Source: Acidimicrobiales bacterium (GTDB lineage: Bacteria; Actinomycetota; Acidimicrobiia; Acidimicrobiales; JAHWLA01). Taken from it: a stretch of 34,629 nucleotides of DNA. The stretch spans positions 1 to 34,629 of the forward strand of contig DATLNE010000002.1 of the NCBI GenBank assembly GCA_035536915.1. Direction: 5' to 3'. The notes below the pieces were generated by a model that searched no databases, had not been told where the DNA came from, and saw only the letters and a list, made by a program, of their open reading frames with translations. Made by a program: the position numbers and the translations under genes. Shown here piece after piece: positions 34,068-34,629 of the stretch. Numbering within the stretch: the first letter of the stretch is position 1; the number at the start of each line of letters is the position of its first letter.

Positions 34068-34295
34068 GCGCCCCGTTCGGGTGGGTGTTGTCTGAACTCT
34101 TTCGGCCGCGTGCGCGCCGTGTGAGAGCGCAGTTCTCGGGTGTGGGTTCGGCAATGGACTCGAATACGCCACCGGACCGGGCCAGGAGTAAGCCAGGTGG
34201 CGGATGCTCGGGAGCGTCAACGGCGCCACGGTGTCGACATGGTCGAAACTGTGTCGCGGACCCTGTTGAGTCGTCTGCGCTTGGAGGATGGTGTG
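34068..34295. other. Gene-free stretch after the tRNA fragment
   Basis: With the terminators and tRNA fragment this completes a 433-base region without a convincing protein gene (33863-34295). I see no operator copy, no repeat and no further RNA gene here. An in-frame ATG at 34239 could extend the cyclase N-terminus by 19 codons. Confidence 0.5.
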
Positions 34296-34629
34296 ATGGA
34301 GGAGACGTCGCTCGGACGGGAGGCCGACTTCGCTCTGCCGGTCGGGATCGTCACGCTCCTCCTGGCCGACATCGAAGGGTCGACTCGCCTTTGGGAGTCG
34401 CGGGCGGCCGAGATGACGAGCGCGATCGCCGACTTCGACCAACTCGTCTCCGAGACGGTCGGCCTTCGGCGCGGAGTCCGGCCTATCGAGCAAGGTGAGG
34501 GGGACAGCTTTGTCGCCGCCTTCTCGAGGCCGTCGGACGCGGTGGCCTGCGTCTTGGACCTTCAACTGGCGCTCTCCGAACGCGATGGACCGATCCGCTT
34601 GCGCATCGGGCTCCACACGGGAGAGGTGC
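34296..34629 (+). CDS. Class III adenylate/guanylate cyclase-domain protein (3' end outside window)
   Basis: The first 111 codons of a class III nucleotidyl cyclase. VTLLLADIEGSTRLWE carries the first metal-binding Asp, GEGDSFVAAF the second, and RLRIGLHTGEV ends the visible part. In actinobacteria and relatives this N-terminal cyclase is often followed by an AAA/NB-ARC ATPase and a TPR or LuxR-like domain, which cannot be checked here. The ATG at 34296 has GGAGGA seven bases upstream; an upstream in-frame ATG at 34239 lacks one. It lies beyond the tRNA fragment, so it may belong to an integrated segment. Confidence 0.88.
   Translation, partial: MEETSLGREADFALPVGIVTLLLADIEGSTRLWESRAAEMTSAIADFDQLVSETVGLRRGVRPIEQGEGDSFVAAFSRPSDAVACVLDLQLALSERDGPIRLRIGLHTGEV

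Noticed and set aside
33978-34616. A long minus-strand reading frame across the tRNA fragment and the cyclase
   Set aside because: It is antisense to a clear cyclase domain and crosses the tRNA fragment; no domain is recognisable.

Overview
The window is high-G+C DNA with dense, overlapping genes (ATGA, GTGA and TGATG junctions), many GTG starts, and typical actinobacterial families: an F420-type luciferase-like oxidoreductase, several FadE-like and FadD-like enzymes, fused Liv transporters and an actinobacterial-looking AtpD. A soil or aquatic actinobacterium, perhaps of the Acidimicrobiia, is my inference. No marker in the window fixes the lineage.

Layout. 1-750: the first 250 codons of atpD (minus strand). 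823-7572: a minus-strand transporter operon, substrate-binding lipoprotein -> MFS/LivF fusion -> LivH/LivM/LivG fusion. 7802-11352: plus-strand genes for a short 3-hydroxyacyl-CoA dehydrogenase, an M28-like protein and an acyl-CoA dehydrogenase. 11391-14430: a minus operon of AMP-forming ligase, small lipoprotein and luciferase-like oxidoreductase. 14481-17523: a minus operon of two acyl-CoA dehydrogenases and an alpha/beta hydrolase. 17768-20163: a plus operon of a double-VOC protein and an acyl-CoA synthetase. 20186-22796: a crotonase, a MaoC-type hydratase 2 and an SMP-30 family lactonase (minus). 22895-24444: a crotonase and a TetR regulator (plus). 24457-26920: a crotonase and an acyl-CoA synthetase (minus). 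27089-31826: a second Liv transporter (LivG, LivF, binding protein, LivHM fusion; minus). 32001-33862: a crotonase and a metallo-beta-lactamase-fold hydrolase, divergent. 34017-34067: a truncated tRNA-Met. 34296-end: the start of a class III nucleotidyl cyclase.

How it fits together. Two ABC importers of the branched-chain-amino-acid/organic-acid class flank a large acyl-CoA catabolic set: three ligases to activate acids, three dehydrogenases, five hydratase-like proteins (four crotonases and one MaoC), one 3-hydroxyacyl-CoA dehydrogenase, and lactonase, hydrolase and VOC side activities. No thiolase is visible. I infer uptake and beta-oxidation-like breakdown of a carboxylic acid, possibly branched, alicyclic or terpenoid/steroid-like, rather than plain amino-acid transport.

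The most striking signal is a 16-bp palindrome close to GNTAAC-N4-GTTNAC in front of nearly every transcription unit (14 copies, 11 good and 3 weak). It marks these units as one regulon, probably of a TetR-family repressor; the TetR gene at 23818-24444 is the obvious candidate.
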